From assembly GCF_003664255.1 (NCBI RefSeq), contig NZ_RCCV01000003.1, positions 186,001-250,000 of the forward strand: a stretch of DNA of 64,000 nt, read 5' to 3'. The stretch comes from Micromonospora sp. M71_S20 (GTDB taxonomy: Bacteria > Actinomycetota > Actinomycetes > Mycobacteriales > Micromonosporaceae). Made by a program: the position numbers and the translations under genes. Shown one piece after another: positions 40,907-50,265 of the stretch. The stretch's first letter is position 1. Every line of letters starts with the position of its first letter. The notes under the pieces were generated by a model that did not search any database, was not told the DNA's origin, and saw only the letters and a program-made list of their open reading frames with translations.

Positions 40907-42133
40907 TCACGGCGCCACCTCCGTCGGCAGCTCCACCCGTACCCGCCAGCGGCCCCCCGCCGGACCGGCGGCGAACCGGCCGTTGAGCAGCACCGCCCGC
41001 TCCCGCATCCCGATCAGGCCGGCGCCCGCGCCGGTCAGGGTGCCACGGCCGGCGCCGACCGGGTTCTCCACGCCCACCACCACCCCCGCCGGCTCGTACG
41101 CGACCAGCAGGTCGGCCTCGCCGGCGCCGTGCTTGAGCGCGTTGGTCAGCGACTCCTGCACGATCCGGTACGCGGCCAGGTCCACCCCGACCGGCAGCGC
41201 GCGGGGCTCGCCGCGCCGGGTCGCCCGTACGGTCAGCCCGGCGGCGCGGACCCGGTCCACGAGAGCGTCCACCTCGCTGAGCCGCGCCCGGGTCGTCTCG
41301 TCGGTCGCGTCGGCGGCCGTCCCGCCCTCCGCCGGTTCCCGCAGCAGGCCGATCATCTGCCGCATCTCGCCCAGCCCCTGCACGCTGCTCTCCCGGATCA
41401 CGCGCAGCGCCGACTCGACCTGCGACCGGTCGAGTCCGGGGACGGAGAGTGCGGCCGTGGCGTGGATGGCCACCGCGCTGAGGTGGTTGGCGATCACGTC
41501 GTGCAGCTCCCGGGCCATCCGGGCCCGCTCCGCACCGACCGCCTGCCGGCGGTCCAGCTCCACCAGCCGGGCGGTCTGCTCGGCCCGGGCCCGCTCGGCG
41601 ACCGCCTGGTCCCGGTACTGCCGCACGCTGATCCCGGTGAGCACCGGCAGCACCCCGGCCAGCACCACGGGCGCCCCGAAGCCCACGCCCCGCCAGTCGC
41701 CCCTGAGCAGCATCCCCACCGCCGTGCCGAGGACGCTCAACCCGACCATGACCTGGAGCAGCCGGCGCCAGGTCCGGGCCGAGCCGAACACGCACGCGTC
41801 GTAGAGCACCTGGGTGTAGACGAGGACGGTGGCCAGCGAGCCGCCCATCGCGAGGTCGGCCAGCACCGCCACCGTGCCGAGCGCCAGGCTGGCCCGGGTG
41901 GCGACCCGGCGCAGGCCCACGGCCACGCAGACCACCGCCAGCGGCAGCAGGAACAGCGGTTCCGGCAGGCCCGGGTGCCAGGACAGTTGGGGCTGCGTGC
42001 CGAGGCCGTACATGACCGCCCCGCCGACCAGGGACGCGCACGCGAGCAGAAGATCGCGCCCACCCGTCCCGGCCCCCACCCACTTCCCCACCCGACTCCC
42101 CGCTCCCACCCCCCGATCCCACCACACCCCCAC
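40907..42133 (-). CDS. Sensor histidine kinase (NarL-system type)
   Basis: 408 residues from GTG 42133; other starts downstream are possible as the first 25 residues are Gly-rich. Five or six membrane segments in the first ~150 residues with little outside the membrane. HisKA_3 dimerisation domain with the phospho-His in MARELHDVIANHLSAVAIHA, then HATPase_c with VQESLTNALKHGAG (N box) and GAGAGLIGMRERAVLLNG (G box). Pairs with the response regulator 16 bp downstream. Few extracellular residues suggest it senses membrane state or lipophilic compounds. Confidence 0.93.
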   Translation of the reverse strand: MGVWWDRGVGAGSRVGKWVGAGTGGRDLLLACASLVGGAVMYGLGTQPQLSWHPGLPEPLFLLPLAVVCVAVGLRRVATRASLALGTVAVLADLAMGGSLATVLVYTQVLYDACVFGSARTWRRLLQVMVGLSVLGTAVGMLLRGDWRGVGFGAPVVLAGVLPVLTGISVRQYRDQAVAERARAEQTARLVELDRRQAVGAERARMARELHDVIANHLSAVAIHATAALSVPGLDRSQVESALRVIRESSVQGLGEMRQMIGLLREPAEGGTAADATDETTRARLSEVDALVDRVRAAGLTVRATRRGEPRALPVGVDLAAYRIVQESLTNALKHGAGEADLLVAYEPAGVVVGVENPVGAGRGTLTGAGAGLIGMRERAVLLNGRFAAGPAGGRWRVRVELPTEVAP

Positions 42134-42148
42134 CCCGCCCGTTCCCGC

Positions 42149-42219
42149 CGATCATGCAGTCGTGGTGGGGGACGAAAGCAGCACCGGCGTACGAAATTCG
42201 CACCACAACTCCATGATCG
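42149..42219. repeat. GATCATG palindromic element 2
   Basis: Inverted repeat with arms GATCATGCAGTCGTGGTG (42150-42167) and its complement with two mismatches (42201-42218), 33-nt loop. It shares the GATCATG tips and a loop motif GAAAGCaGCAC with the palindrome at 12856-12916. It lies just upstream of the histidine kinase gene and is flanked by C-rich then G-rich DNA. Confidence 0.8.
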
Positions 42220-42344
42220 CGACGGGAGGGGGGTGTGCGGGGTGGGGGAGTCGGGTGGCTGCGGGGGGCGTCGGTGCCGGCCAGTACGGTGACAGGGCCC
42301 GTCGGAGCGACCCCGGCGGGCGGGGCGAGCGTGAGGAGACTCCG

Positions 42345-42683
42345 ATGGCGCACGGGGAGGCCGAGCACGGCTGCGCCCAGGGCGAGCCCTGCCGGCCGGG
42401 CCACCACGAGCAGCCGGCGGCAGCCAAGCACCGCCGACTGCCCGGCGGGTTCCCGGCCCACTCGCCGGAGCACCCGGCCCGCGCGCCCGAGCGCCCCGAG
42501 GACGACGTCACGGTGCCCCGGCAGCGCGTCGCCGAGCCGGCTGCGACCGGCGAGGCCGAGCCGGCGGAAGTCCCGGGCTGCCGCAGCGACCTGCCCGGCT
42601 GGGCCGGCGCGCACCGGCACGGCCCGGTCCGCCCCCGGCAGCGCGTCACCCGCCGCGAGCGGCCGCCACGCCGCTGGTGCTGA
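42345..42683 (+). CDS. Possible small His/Cys- and Arg-rich protein
   Basis: 112 residues from ATG 42345 with GAGGAG seven bases upstream. The start has a His/Cys cluster (MAHGEAEHGCAQGEPCRPGH) and the end RRERPPRRWC. The middle is Pro/Glu/Arg-rich without clear fold. No family recognised and other frames are open here too, so this is a weak call supported mainly by the ribosome site and by filling an otherwise empty gap. Confidence 0.35.
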   Translation: MAHGEAEHGCAQGEPCRPGHHEQPAAAKHRRLPGGFPAHSPEHPARAPERPEDDVTVPRQRVAEPAATGEAEPAEVPGCRSDLPGWAGAHRHGPVRPRQRVTRRERPPRRWC

Positions 42684-42719
42684 CCACGGCGACGCCGCCC
42701 GGCCGCTAGCGTGGTCGGG

Positions 42720-43646
42720 GTGAAGGCGATCGCGATCGACACGTACGGCCCGGCCGACCTGCTGACCGTCCGGGACCTGCCCGACCCGCCGGTCGGCCCG
42801 GACACGGTGCTCGTACGGGTCCGGGCGGCCGGGGTGAACCCGGTCGACTGGAAGGTGCGCGAGGGGTACCTGGCCGGTGCGATTCCGGGCCACTTCCCGC
42901 TCGTACCGGGTTGGGACGCGGCCGGGGTGATCGAGGCGGTCGGGCCGGCGGTGACCGGGTTCGCCGTCGGCGACGAGGTCGTCGGCTACGTCCGACGCGA
43001 CCACGTCCAGTACGGCACGTACGCCGAACTCGTCCCGGCGCCCGAGCGGACGCTGGCGGCCAAGCCGGTACGGGCGTCCTGGGCCGAGGCGGGCGGCCTG
43101 CCCCTGGCGGGTCTCACGGCGTACCAGGCGCTCCAGTCGGCCCGCACCGGCGCCGGCGACACGGTGCTGGTGCACGGGGCGTCCGGCGGGGTGGGCCACC
43201 TGGCGGTGCAGATCGCCCGCGCGCTCGGCGCCGACCGCGTGATCGGCACGGCCGGCGCGGCCAACCACGACTTCGTCCGGTCGCTGGGCGCCGAGCCGGT
43301 CGCGTACGGCGACGGGCTGGCCGACCGGGTCCGCGCGGTCGCGCCCGACGGGGTGGACGTGGTGCTCGACCTGTTCGGCGGCGACGCGCTCGACGTGTCG
43401 GCCGAGTTGATCACCCGTCCCGCGCGGCTGATCTCGACGGCCGACCCGGAGCACGTCACCCGGCTGGGCGGCAGCTATCTGTTCGTGAAGCCGTCGACCG
43501 TGGACCTGGGCATGCTCGCCGGGCTGGTGGACGCCGGCCGGCTGACCGTCCACGTGGAACGGACGTTCCCGCTGGCGCAGGCGGCGGACGCGCAGCGCCT
43601 GGTGGAGGCGGGGCACGTCCGCGGCAAGGTGGTCCTGGAGGTCTGA
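42720..43646 (+). CDS. Quinone oxidoreductase-like NADP-dependent dehydrogenase
   Basis: 308 residues from GTG 42720; a GTG nine bases earlier is also possible, but VKAIAIDTYGPADLLTVRDL is the usual first stretch of the family. Zinc-independent MDR member: GroES-like VNPVDWKVREG and PGWDAAGVIEAVG, then the nucleotide-binding DTVLVHGASGGVGHLAVQIA and a short second half. It reduces quinones or enones with NADPH; the physiological substrate is unknown. Monocistronic, closed by a long hairpin. Confidence 0.92.
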   Translation: MKAIAIDTYGPADLLTVRDLPDPPVGPDTVLVRVRAAGVNPVDWKVREGYLAGAIPGHFPLVPGWDAAGVIEAVGPAVTGFAVGDEVVGYVRRDHVQYGTYAELVPAPERTLAAKPVRASWAEAGGLPLAGLTAYQALQSARTGAGDTVLVHGASGGVGHLAVQIARALGADRVIGTAGAANHDFVRSLGAEPVAYGDGLADRVRAVAPDGVDVVLDLFGGDALDVSAELITRPARLISTADPEHVTRLGGSYLFVKPSTVDLGMLAGLVDAGRLTVHVERTFPLAQAADAQRLVEAGHVRGKVVLEV

Positions 43647-43694
43647 CCCGGCCGGAGGCCGTGCGCGTCGGCCGGGGACGTCGGCCCGCGCCCG

Positions 43695-43748
43695 GCCCGT
43701 GCCGGCCCGGCTCGCGCCGACCCGGCCCCGGGCGGGGCCGGCACGGGC
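43695..43748. terminator. Long hairpin between convergent genes
   Basis: Perfect 14-bp stem (GCCCGTGCCGGCCC at 43695-43708 with 43735-43748), 26-nt loop that is itself GC-rich, between the oxidoreductase and the membrane protein. Confidence 0.7.
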
Positions 43749-43784
43749 GGAGCGGCGTCGGGTGACGGTCGGGCTGGCGCGGGG

Positions 43785-44435
43785 TCAGCGGGTGCGGCGG
43801 CGGACCAGCAGCGCGATCCCGGCGAGCCCCGACGTGATGACCAGCACCACCGCGACGTTGAGCAGCAGCAGCCGCTGCAACTCGCCGAGCGCCTCGTCGA
43901 TGTCCTTCGCCGGGTTGAGGGCGTCCTCCGGGATGACCCGCTCGCCGCCGCCGACGCCCCCGCTGACGGTGTCGAACTGCCGCTCCAGCGGCACGCCCGC
44001 CGTGCGGAGGGTCTCCGACATGCTGAGCCGGCCCAGGAACCAGCCCGCGACGGTCTTGCGGGCGTCCGGCTGCTTGGCCGGGCGGTAGACGCGCGGCCCG
44101 CCGACCGCCTTGGGGTAGAGGTCGTACGTCTGCTTCGGTACGTCACCGGCGAACACCACGACCGTGTACTTCGGACCGAGGTCGGCCGTCTTCGGGCCCT
44201 TGGGCTGCCCCGTGCGGCCGAGGAAGTTGACCTGGTCGATGATCGCCACCACGTGCGCCGGTTGGGCCTCGGCGCGCAGCCGCAGCGGCTCCGCCAACCC
44301 CTGCCCGGTGATCTCCACTCCGGCCGGTGGGGGCTTCGGTGCCGCCGTCGCCGTCCCGGCCGGACCGAGCGACAGGACCGCCGCCGCGAGCCCGCCCGCC
44401 AACACCGCGACCAACCGCCGCATCGTTCGGACCAT
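43785..44435 (-). CDS. Exported membrane-anchored protein, unknown function
   Basis: 216 residues from ATG 44435, with GAGGAGG five bases upstream. Signal peptide (VAVLAGGLAAAVLSLGPAGTATA), an extracytoplasmic domain of about 145 residues with QPAHVVAIIDQVNFLGRTG, VVVFAGDVPKQTYDLYP and TVAGWFLGRLSMSETLRTAG, then one C-terminal membrane segment (LLLLNVAVVLVITSGLAGIA) and a basic tail. So it is anchored with most of the protein outside. I do not recognise the family. Divergent from the CopC gene. Confidence 0.8.
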   Translation of the reverse strand: MVRTMRRLVAVLAGGLAAAVLSLGPAGTATAAPKPPPAGVEITGQGLAEPLRLRAEAQPAHVVAIIDQVNFLGRTGQPKGPKTADLGPKYTVVVFAGDVPKQTYDLYPKAVGGPRVYRPAKQPDARKTVAGWFLGRLSMSETLRTAGVPLERQFDTVSGGVGGGERVIPEDALNPAKDIDEALGELQRLLLLNVAVVLVITSGLAGIALLVRRRTR

Positions 44436-44657
44436 CGCCGCCTCCTCGCCCCGTTCGATGGCTGGCTTGCTGCAGGTCACGCGTTGGTTGGCTGACGGGG
44501 GTGACCGAACCCGTGCAGGGTGCCACCCTCAAGACTGCGCAGAACGTCGATCGGTTGCAGCTCGTGGAACAGTAATTGGAACTATCTGTGATCCCGGCCC
44601 GACCAATGAACGGTAGCCGTTGATCAGCGGGCGGATCGTACCTTTACGGAGGGGTTC

Positions 44658-45326
44658 ATGGGGGGCAGGTTCCCACGAGTGGCGCGCACCTGGCCAGTGG
44701 TGCTCGGCGTGGCGCTCGGTGTGTCGTTGTTGCTGCCAGCCGCGCCGGCGGCCGCCCACAACTCGCTGACCGGCAGCGATCCGCGCAACGGCGCCCGGGT
44801 GGCCGAGGCGCCGTCCCGGATCGAGCTGCGTTTCCTGGCGAAGGTGGATCCGAATACGACGAAGATCACAGTCACCGGTCCGGACAACGTGGCCGCGCTG
44901 GGCGGCGCGCCGACCTTCTCCGGCTCGCGGGTGAGCGTGCCGTTCAAGCCGGGCCGGGCGGGGCTCTACATCGTCGACTACCGGGTGGCGTCCAGCGACG
45001 GGCACCCGGTCTCCGGCGAGGTGCGGTTCACCCTGACCACCGGCACCCCCGCCGAGTCGCCGACCGGTGCGGGCACCGCAGGCCAGACCGCCCCGGCGTC
45101 GGCCGTACCGCCCTCGGCCGATGCCGCGCCGACCTCGCCCGGCGCCGCGCCGAGCTCGGCCGTGCCCGATCCGGCGGGCGCGGGCTCGCCGGGATCCGCG
45201 GTACCGGCGGCGAAGGAGAGCGACGACGCGGCCGGGCGCGGCTGGCTGTGGGCCCTCGGCGGCGTGCTTCTCCTCGCCGCCCTCGCGGCCGGCCTGCTGC
45301 TGCGCCGCCGCTCCGCCCGTCGCTGA
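44658..45326 (+). CDS. CopC-domain copper-binding protein
   Basis: 222 residues. Signal peptide ending AAPAAAHNSL so the mature protein starts with the copper-ligand His. The CopC fold covers ~34-130: GSDPRNGARVAEAPSRIELR and the conserved VASSDGHPVSGEVRFTL with the second His. A long Ala/Pro/Ser linker leads to a C-terminal membrane segment (WLWALGGVLLLAALAAGLLL) and RRRSARR. No CopD or YcnI gene follows, so this is a stand-alone copper-binding or copper-delivery protein. Confidence 0.92.
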   Translation: MGGRFPRVARTWPVVLGVALGVSLLLPAAPAAAHNSLTGSDPRNGARVAEAPSRIELRFLAKVDPNTTKITVTGPDNVAALGGAPTFSGSRVSVPFKPGRAGLYIVDYRVASSDGHPVSGEVRFTLTTGTPAESPTGAGTAGQTAPASAVPPSADAAPTSPGAAPSSAVPDPAGAGSPGSAVPAAKESDDAAGRGWLWALGGVLLLAALAAGLLLRRRSARR

Positions 45327-45365
45327 GCGGCGCCCGCCCCGACGCCGGACGGCTCGACGCATCGA

Positions 45366-45389
45366 CGCCCGGACCGGACGGTCCGGGCG
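45366..45389. terminator. Convergent hairpin terminator
   Basis: Perfect 10-bp stem CGCCCGGACC with loop GGAC between the CopC gene and gltX, which converge. Confidence 0.75.
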
Positions 45390-45433
45390 CCGAGGGGTAC
45401 GTCGCGCTGGCGCGGTGTGGCCCGCGCGGCGGC

Positions 45434-46843
45434 TCAGACCAGGCGGACCCGGGCGGCGCGCAGCCGGCTCAGGACGCGCTCGCGGCCGAGCACCTCCAGC
45501 GACTCGAACAGCGGCAGCCCGACGGTGCGGCCGGTGACCGCGACGCGCACCGGGGCCTGGGCCTTGCCGAGCTTGAGCCCGCGCTCGGCGCCGACCGCCT
45601 CCAGCGTCGACTTCAGCGTCTCCGCGTCCCACGACTCCAGCGCCTCGAACGCCGCCGTGGCGGCGTCCAGCAGCTCCGCCGAGCCCTCCTTCATCGCCTT
45701 GGCCCAGGCGGCCTCGTCGATCAGCGGCGCGTCGAGGAAGAGGAAGTCGACGTTCGGCACGATCTCGCTGAGCAGCGCGATCCGGGTCTGCGCCAGCGGG
45801 GCGACGGCCGCGAAGGCGTCCGCGTCGAACTCCTCCGGCTGCCACGGCGGCGGGGCGATGGTGCCGGTGCCCGTCAGCCACGGCCGGCAGGCCTCGACGA
45901 ACTCCTCGACCGAGAGCGCCCGGATGTACTCGCCGTTGAACGCCCGGAGCTTCTTCTCGTCGAAGAACGCCGGGGAGGGGTTGACCTCCTCCAGCCGGTA
46001 CTCCTCCTCGATCACCGGCCACGGGACGATCTCCCGGTCGCCCGACGGCGCCCAGCCGAGCAGCATCAGGTAGTTGCGCATCGCCTCGGCCAGGTAGCCC
46101 TCGTCCCGGAACGCCTCCAGGGCCACCTTGTCCCGGCGCTTGGAGAGCTTTTGCCGCTTCTCGTTGACCACCACCGGCACGTGCGCCCAGATCGGCGGCT
46201 TGACCCCGAGGGCGTCCCAGAGGAGCTGCTGCTTGGGGGTGTTGGGCAGGTGCTCCTCCGCCCGGATCACGTGGGTGATCCCCATGGTCATGTCGTCGAC
46301 CACGTTGGCGAGCAGGAAGACCGGCGAGCCGTCGCCCCGGGCGATGACGAAGTCCTCGATCAGCTTGTTCTCGAAGGTGGGCTCGCCGCGGATCAGGTCG
46401 ACCACCACGGTCTCGCCCTCGTCCGGCGTGCGGAAGCGCAGGGCGCGCCCCTCGCCGGCCGTCAGGCCCCGGTCGCGGCAGAAGCCGTCGTAGCCCTGGT
46501 ACTGCGAGCCGGTGCGGGCCTGCACGGTCTCGCGGGTGCAGTCGCAGTAGTACGCGCGGCCGGACTCGTGCAGCCGCGCGGCGGCGGCCCGGTGCTCGCC
46601 GGCGTACTGGGACTGGAAGTGGGGGCCCTCGTAGCTGCCGCGCTCGATGCCGATCCAGTCCAGCGCGGAGAGGATGCCCTCGGTCCACTCCGGCTTGTTG
46701 CGGGCCGCGTCGGTGTCCTCGATGCGGAGCACGAACACCCCGCCCTGCTGCTTGGCGTAGATCCAGTTCTGCAGCGCCGAGCGGGCGCCGCCGACGTGGA
46801 ACATACCGGTCGGGGAGGGGGCGAAGCGTACACGTACCGTCAC
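45434..46843 (-). CDS. gltX: Glutamyl-tRNA synthetase
   Basis: 469 residues from GTG 46843. Class I synthetase that charges tRNA-Glu (and tRNA-Gln where GatCAB is used). HIGH-type motif in [25 protein letters not shown]-type motif [11 protein letters not shown] near 245-255, and a C-terminal helical anticodon-binding part. Length and order are normal. Single gene, its start 48 bp from the MFS gene's stop. Confidence 0.97.
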   Translation of the reverse strand: MTVRVRFAPSPTGMFHVGGARSALQNWIYAKQQGGVFVLRIEDTDAARNKPEWTEGILSALDWIGIERGSYEGPHFQSQYAGEHRAAAARLHESGRAYYCDCTRETVQARTGSQYQGYDGFCRDRGLTAGEGRALRFRTPDEGETVVVDLIRGEPTFENKLIEDFVIARGDGSPVFLLANVVDDMTMGITHVIRAEEHLPNTPKQQLLWDALGVKPPIWAHVPVVVNEKRQKLSKRRDKVALEAFRDEGYLAEAMRNYLMLLGWAPSGDREIVPWPVIEEEYRLEEVNPSPAFFDEKKLRAFNGEYIRALSVEEFVEACRPWLTGTGTIAPPPWQPEEFDADAFAAVAPLAQTRIALLSEIVPNVDFLFLDAPLIDEAAWAKAMKEGSAELLDAATAAFEALESWDAETLKSTLEAVGAERGLKLGKAQAPVRVAVTGRTVGLPLFESLEVLGRERVLSRLRAARVRLV

Positions 46844-46891
46844 GTCCCCAGCCTACGGCGGCCCGCGACCGGATTCCGCCAGGGGTGCGGC

Positions 46892-48169
46892 TCAGGGCAC
46901 CGAGCGGATCTTCAGCACCAGGACGCTGCCCAGCACGGTGACCGCCGCGGTGACCGCGTAGAGCACCGGATAGCCGCCGAGGTGCACCACGAGCGGGGCG
47001 GAGATCGCCGGCCCGAGCACCTGCGGGGCGGAGTTGGCGATGTTGATCACGCCCAGGTCCTTGGCCCGGTCGGCAGCGGCCGGCAGCACCTGGGTGATGA
47101 GCGCGGCGTCCACCGACAGGTAGACGCCGTAGCCGGCGCCGAGCAGCAGCGCGGCGACCACGGCCACCGGCCAGACCGGCGCGACGGCCAGCAGCAGCGC
47201 GGCGACCGCCATGATCCCGCCGGCGGTGATGACGAAGACCTTGCGCCGGCCGGAGCGGTCCGACAGCCGCCCGGCCACCACGGCGGTGGCCGCCAGGCCG
47301 GCCGTGTAGAGCAGGATCAGCACCAGCAGGCCGCCCTCGGGGTCGACGTGGCGCACCTCGTCGGTGAGGAAGTAGAGCAGGTAGAGCGTGCCGAGGGCGT
47401 TGCCGAGCTGCACCAGGAACCGGGTGATCCAGGCCCAGCCGAAGTCGGGGTGGCGGCGCGGCGAGATCCACATCGACGCGAGCAGGGCGCGCCACCGCAG
47501 CGCCGGGCGGTGCGCCCGGGGCAGCGGGTCGTCGGCGGTGAGCAGCGCGAACGGCAGGGCCAGCAGCAGCACCGCCGCCGCCATCGCCACGTAGCCGGCG
47601 GCGGTGCCGCTCACCACGGCGGTGACCAGCACCACCCCGAGCACCAGCCCCAGCGCCTGGGGGATGCCGACCCAGCCGGAGACGCCGCCCCGCTGGGCGA
47701 CCGGCACCCGGTCCGGCACGGCGGCGGTGAGGCTGGCCAGCATCGCGTTGAAGCAGACCTGCGCGGCTACCCAGCCGAGCGCGACCCCGGCGACGGTGCG
47801 TTGCTGCGCCAGCAGCACCAGGGCCGCCGCGCCGAGCAGCGCGCCGCCGGCGGTCCAGACGTGCCGCCGGCCGAACTCCCGCCCGGCCAGCCGCAGGCAG
47901 GTCCGGTCCGACAGCGCCCCGGCGAGGGGGTTGGCGAGCACCGCGGCGAGCGCGCCGAGGCCGGTGACCACGGCCAGCGCGGTCTCCTTGTCGGCCGGCG
48001 CGATCCGCCCCAGCTGCTGCGGCAGCAGCACCTGGATCGGCGTGAAGAACGCCATCCAGACCCCGAGGTTCGCCGCGAAGATCAGCGCGATCCAGCCCCG
48101 CCGCACCGGCACGGTCGGCTCGGCGAGCGCCGCCGGCAGCGACGCGGGCGTCGGATCGACGGTGGTCAC
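46892..48169 (-). CDS. MFS transporter, probably for a glycoside
   Basis: 425 residues, about 12 membrane segments. Typical MFS loops include DRTCLRLAGREFGRRH and RLSDRSGRRKVFV (motif A-like). The N-terminus is cytoplasmic (TTVDPTPASLPAALAEPTVP). It overlaps the stop of the GH1 gene (GTGA at 48166-48169), which strongly links transport and hydrolysis of the same sugar, such as cellobiose or another beta-glucoside. Similar GH1-MFS pairs are common in soil actinobacteria. Substrate not proven. Confidence 0.9.
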   Translation of the reverse strand: MTTVDPTPASLPAALAEPTVPVRRGWIALIFAANLGVWMAFFTPIQVLLPQQLGRIAPADKETALAVVTGLGALAAVLANPLAGALSDRTCLRLAGREFGRRHVWTAGGALLGAAALVLLAQQRTVAGVALGWVAAQVCFNAMLASLTAAVPDRVPVAQRGGVSGWVGIPQALGLVLGVVLVTAVVSGTAAGYVAMAAAVLLLALPFALLTADDPLPRAHRPALRWRALLASMWISPRRHPDFGWAWITRFLVQLGNALGTLYLLYFLTDEVRHVDPEGGLLVLILLYTAGLAATAVVAGRLSDRSGRRKVFVITAGGIMAVAALLLAVAPVWPVAVVAALLLGAGYGVYLSVDAALITQVLPAAADRAKDLGVINIANSAPQVLGPAISAPLVVHLGGYPVLYAVTAAVTVLGSVLVLKIRSVP

Positions 48170-49497
48170 GGCCGGGCGATCAGGTCACGGAACCAGGCGT
48201 ACGAGGACTTGGGCGTACGCGCCCGGGTGTCGAAGTCGACGTGCACGAGGCCGAAGCGCTTGGTGAAGCCCTCCGCCCACTCCCAGTTGTCCAGCAGCGA
48301 CCAGACGAAGTAGCCGGTCACGTCGACGCCCTCGGCCATCGCCGCGCGTACCGCGCGCAGGTGCCCGTCGAGGTAGGCGATGCGCTCCGGGTCGTGCACC
48401 CGGCCGTCGGCGTCGGGCGTGTCGTCGTACGCGCAGCCGCTCTCGGTGACCTGGATCGGCGGCAGGTCGTCGGCGTACGTGCGGTGCAGCCAGCCGAGCA
48501 GCTCGCGCAGCCCGTCGGGGGCGACCGGCCAGTCGAAGGCGGTGCGCGGGTATCCGTCGAGCGGCACGAACTCGAACGGCAGCGGCGAGCCCTCCTGCGG
48601 GGCGCGTACGCCGGTCGGGTTGTAGTAGTTGACGCCCAGCACGTCGATCGGCGCGGCGATCACGTCGAGGTCCCCGGCGCGCACCACGCCCGTGTCGAAG
48701 CCCAGCCCGTCGGGGTAGCCCCGGCCGAGCAGCGGGTCGGTGAAGAGGCGGTTGTGCAGCGCCTCGTACGCGGCGACGGCCGCCCGGTCGGCGTCGGTGT
48801 CCCCGGCCGGCCGCACGGGCGAGTAGTTGTTGGCGATGGCGATCGGGCTGGTGGTGCGTGCCCGCAGCGCGGCGACGGCGAGGCCGTGGGCGAGCAGTTG
48901 GTGGTGGGCCACCGGGAAGGCGTCGAAGAGCAGCGTCCGGCCGGGGGCGTGCTCGCCCGTGCCGTGGCCGAGGCTCATGTGGATGAACGGCTCGTTGAGG
49001 GTGATCCAGAGCTTCACCCGGTCGCCGAGGCGGGCGGCGGTCGCGTCGGCGTACTCGGCGAAGCGGTGGGCGGTGTCCCGGTTCAGCCAGCCGCCCGCGT
49101 CCTCGAGGGCCTGCGGCAGGTCCCAGTGGAAGAGCGTGGCGACCGGGTCGACGCCGTGGGCGAGCAGGTCGTCGACCAGCCGGTCGTAGAAGTCCAGGCC
49201 GCGCCCGTCGACCGGGCCGTCGCCGGTGGGCCGCACCCGGGGCCAGGCGATCGAGAAGCGGTACGCCGAGACGCCCAGCCCGGCCAGCAGCGCGACGTCC
49301 TCGGCGTGCCGGTGGTAGTGGTCGCAGGCCACGTCGCCGGTGCTGCCGTCGGCGATCCGCCCGGGGGTGTGGGCGAAGGTGTCCCAGATGGACGCTCCCC
49401 GCCCGTTCTGGTCGACGCCGCCCTCGATCTGGTAGGCGGAGGTGGACACTCCCCAGCGGAATCCGGCGGGGAACTCGGGCATCGCTGCGGTCGACAT
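48166..49497 (-). CDS. GH1 beta-glucosidase
   Basis: 443 residues. (beta/alpha)8 barrel of family GH1. Acid/base E169 in WITLNEPFIHMSLGHG and nucleophile E352 in IQVTESGCAYDD. FPAGFRWGVSTSAYQIEGG is the family N-terminus. No signal peptide, so it is intracellular and would split imported cellobiose or other beta-glucosides. GGGAGGGCGC precedes the ATG. Overlaps the MFS gene downstream. Unlike the xyloglucanase gene, no CebR-like box is seen in its upstream region. Confidence 0.96.
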   Translation of the reverse strand: MSTAAMPEFPAGFRWGVSTSAYQIEGGVDQNGRGASIWDTFAHTPGRIADGSTGDVACDHYHRHAEDVALLAGLGVSAYRFSIAWPRVRPTGDGPVDGRGLDFYDRLVDDLLAHGVDPVATLFHWDLPQALEDAGGWLNRDTAHRFAEYADATAARLGDRVKLWITLNEPFIHMSLGHGTGEHAPGRTLLFDAFPVAHHQLLAHGLAVAALRARTTSPIAIANNYSPVRPAGDTDADRAAVAAYEALHNRLFTDPLLGRGYPDGLGFDTGVVRAGDLDVIAAPIDVLGVNYYNPTGVRAPQEGSPLPFEFVPLDGYPRTAFDWPVAPDGLRELLGWLHRTYADDLPPIQVTESGCAYDDTPDADGRVHDPERIAYLDGHLRAVRAAMAEGVDVTGYFVWSLLDNWEWAEGFTKRFGLVHVDFDTRARTPKSSYAWFRDLIARP

Positions 49498-49683
49498 GCG
49501 CCCTCCCGGCGTACGTGAATCGTGTTCGCGACTCTAGAGCGCCGTCGATCGATGCGCCATAGGTCTTCCGGCGTCGCAGCGCAATGGATTTCGGCGTGTC
49601 TTTTCCAAACCCGTCCCAGTACGTCCGAATTTGCGCATAGAGTGCCGATATCGTGGGATGTCCTCACTGGAGGAAAGACGGAA

Positions 49684-50130
49684 ATGATCCTCGTGGAACG
49701 CAGTGCGCACGTGATGGCGCCAGTGGAAGCGGTCTGGGACGTCGTGCAGCGGGCCGAGCAGTTGCCGGCCTGGCTGGCGGGGGTCCGTGCGGCCGAGGTG
49801 CTCTCGGGAGAGGGCTTCGGACGACGACAACTCGTCCAGGCCGGACGTGGCGCCGCGCATGAGGCCGAGGTGATCGCCTATCAGGCGCCGACCCTGATCG
49901 GCTGGCGCGAACGCGCCAAGGGCGCCGGTGCCCGGGCGGAGGCGCGCACCGAGATCTACGTCCAGCTCACCGCGGACGAGGAGGAGGGCGGGACGATCGT
50001 GCGACTCATCGTCGTGCGCTGGCCGGCCGGTCCGGTCAAGGCCGCCCTGCTCCGCCTCGGCCTGCGCAGGGTCGGCGCCGACCTGGAGGACTCGCTCGCC
50101 CGGCTGACCGATCTGGCCGCCGTCGGCTGA
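49684..50130 (+). CDS. SRPBCC-fold protein
   Basis: 148 residues from ATG 49684 with AGGAAAG upstream. START-like fold: ERSAHVMAPVEAVWDVVQRA at the start, EVIAYQAPTLIGWRERAKG in the middle, then VRLIVVRWPAGPVKAALLRL and DLEDSLARLTDL in the C-terminal helix. These proteins bind lipids or other hydrophobic ligands, or act as coenzyme-binding or cyclase-type proteins; this one is unassigned. It ends at a strong convergent terminator. Confidence 0.8.
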   Translation: MILVERSAHVMAPVEAVWDVVQRAEQLPAWLAGVRAAEVLSGEGFGRRQLVQAGRGAAHEAEVIAYQAPTLIGWRERAKGAGARAEARTEIYVQLTADEEEGGTIVRLIVVRWPAGPVKAALLRLGLRRVGADLEDSLARLTDLAAVG

Positions 50131-50218
50131 GCCGGGCACGTCCTGGCGTCACCCGCGACGGCGGTGGCCCGGTGTCCCCGCCAGGGACTCCGGACCACCG
50201 CCGCCTCGCTCGTCGGAC

Positions 50219-50256
50219 GACGAAGGGCCCGGCGCGGGTGCGCCGGGCCCTTCGTC
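50219..50256. terminator. Strong convergent terminator
   Basis: Perfect 17-bp stem (50219-50235 with 50240-50256) and a GGGT tetraloop between the SRPBCC gene and aceE. The strongest hairpin seen in the window. Confidence 0.9.
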
Positions 50257-50265
50257 ACGTACGTC

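Noticed and set aside
42152..42805. Long minus-strand frame in the gap upstream of the kinase
   Set aside because: Arg/Ser/Gly-rich, no ribosome site and it runs through the palindrome; the plus-strand frame at 42345 is slightly better supported.
49498..49560. CebR-type box before the GH1 gene
   Set aside because: Only a loose dyad CGTGAA-n5-TTCGCG is present; it does not match the CebR consensus.
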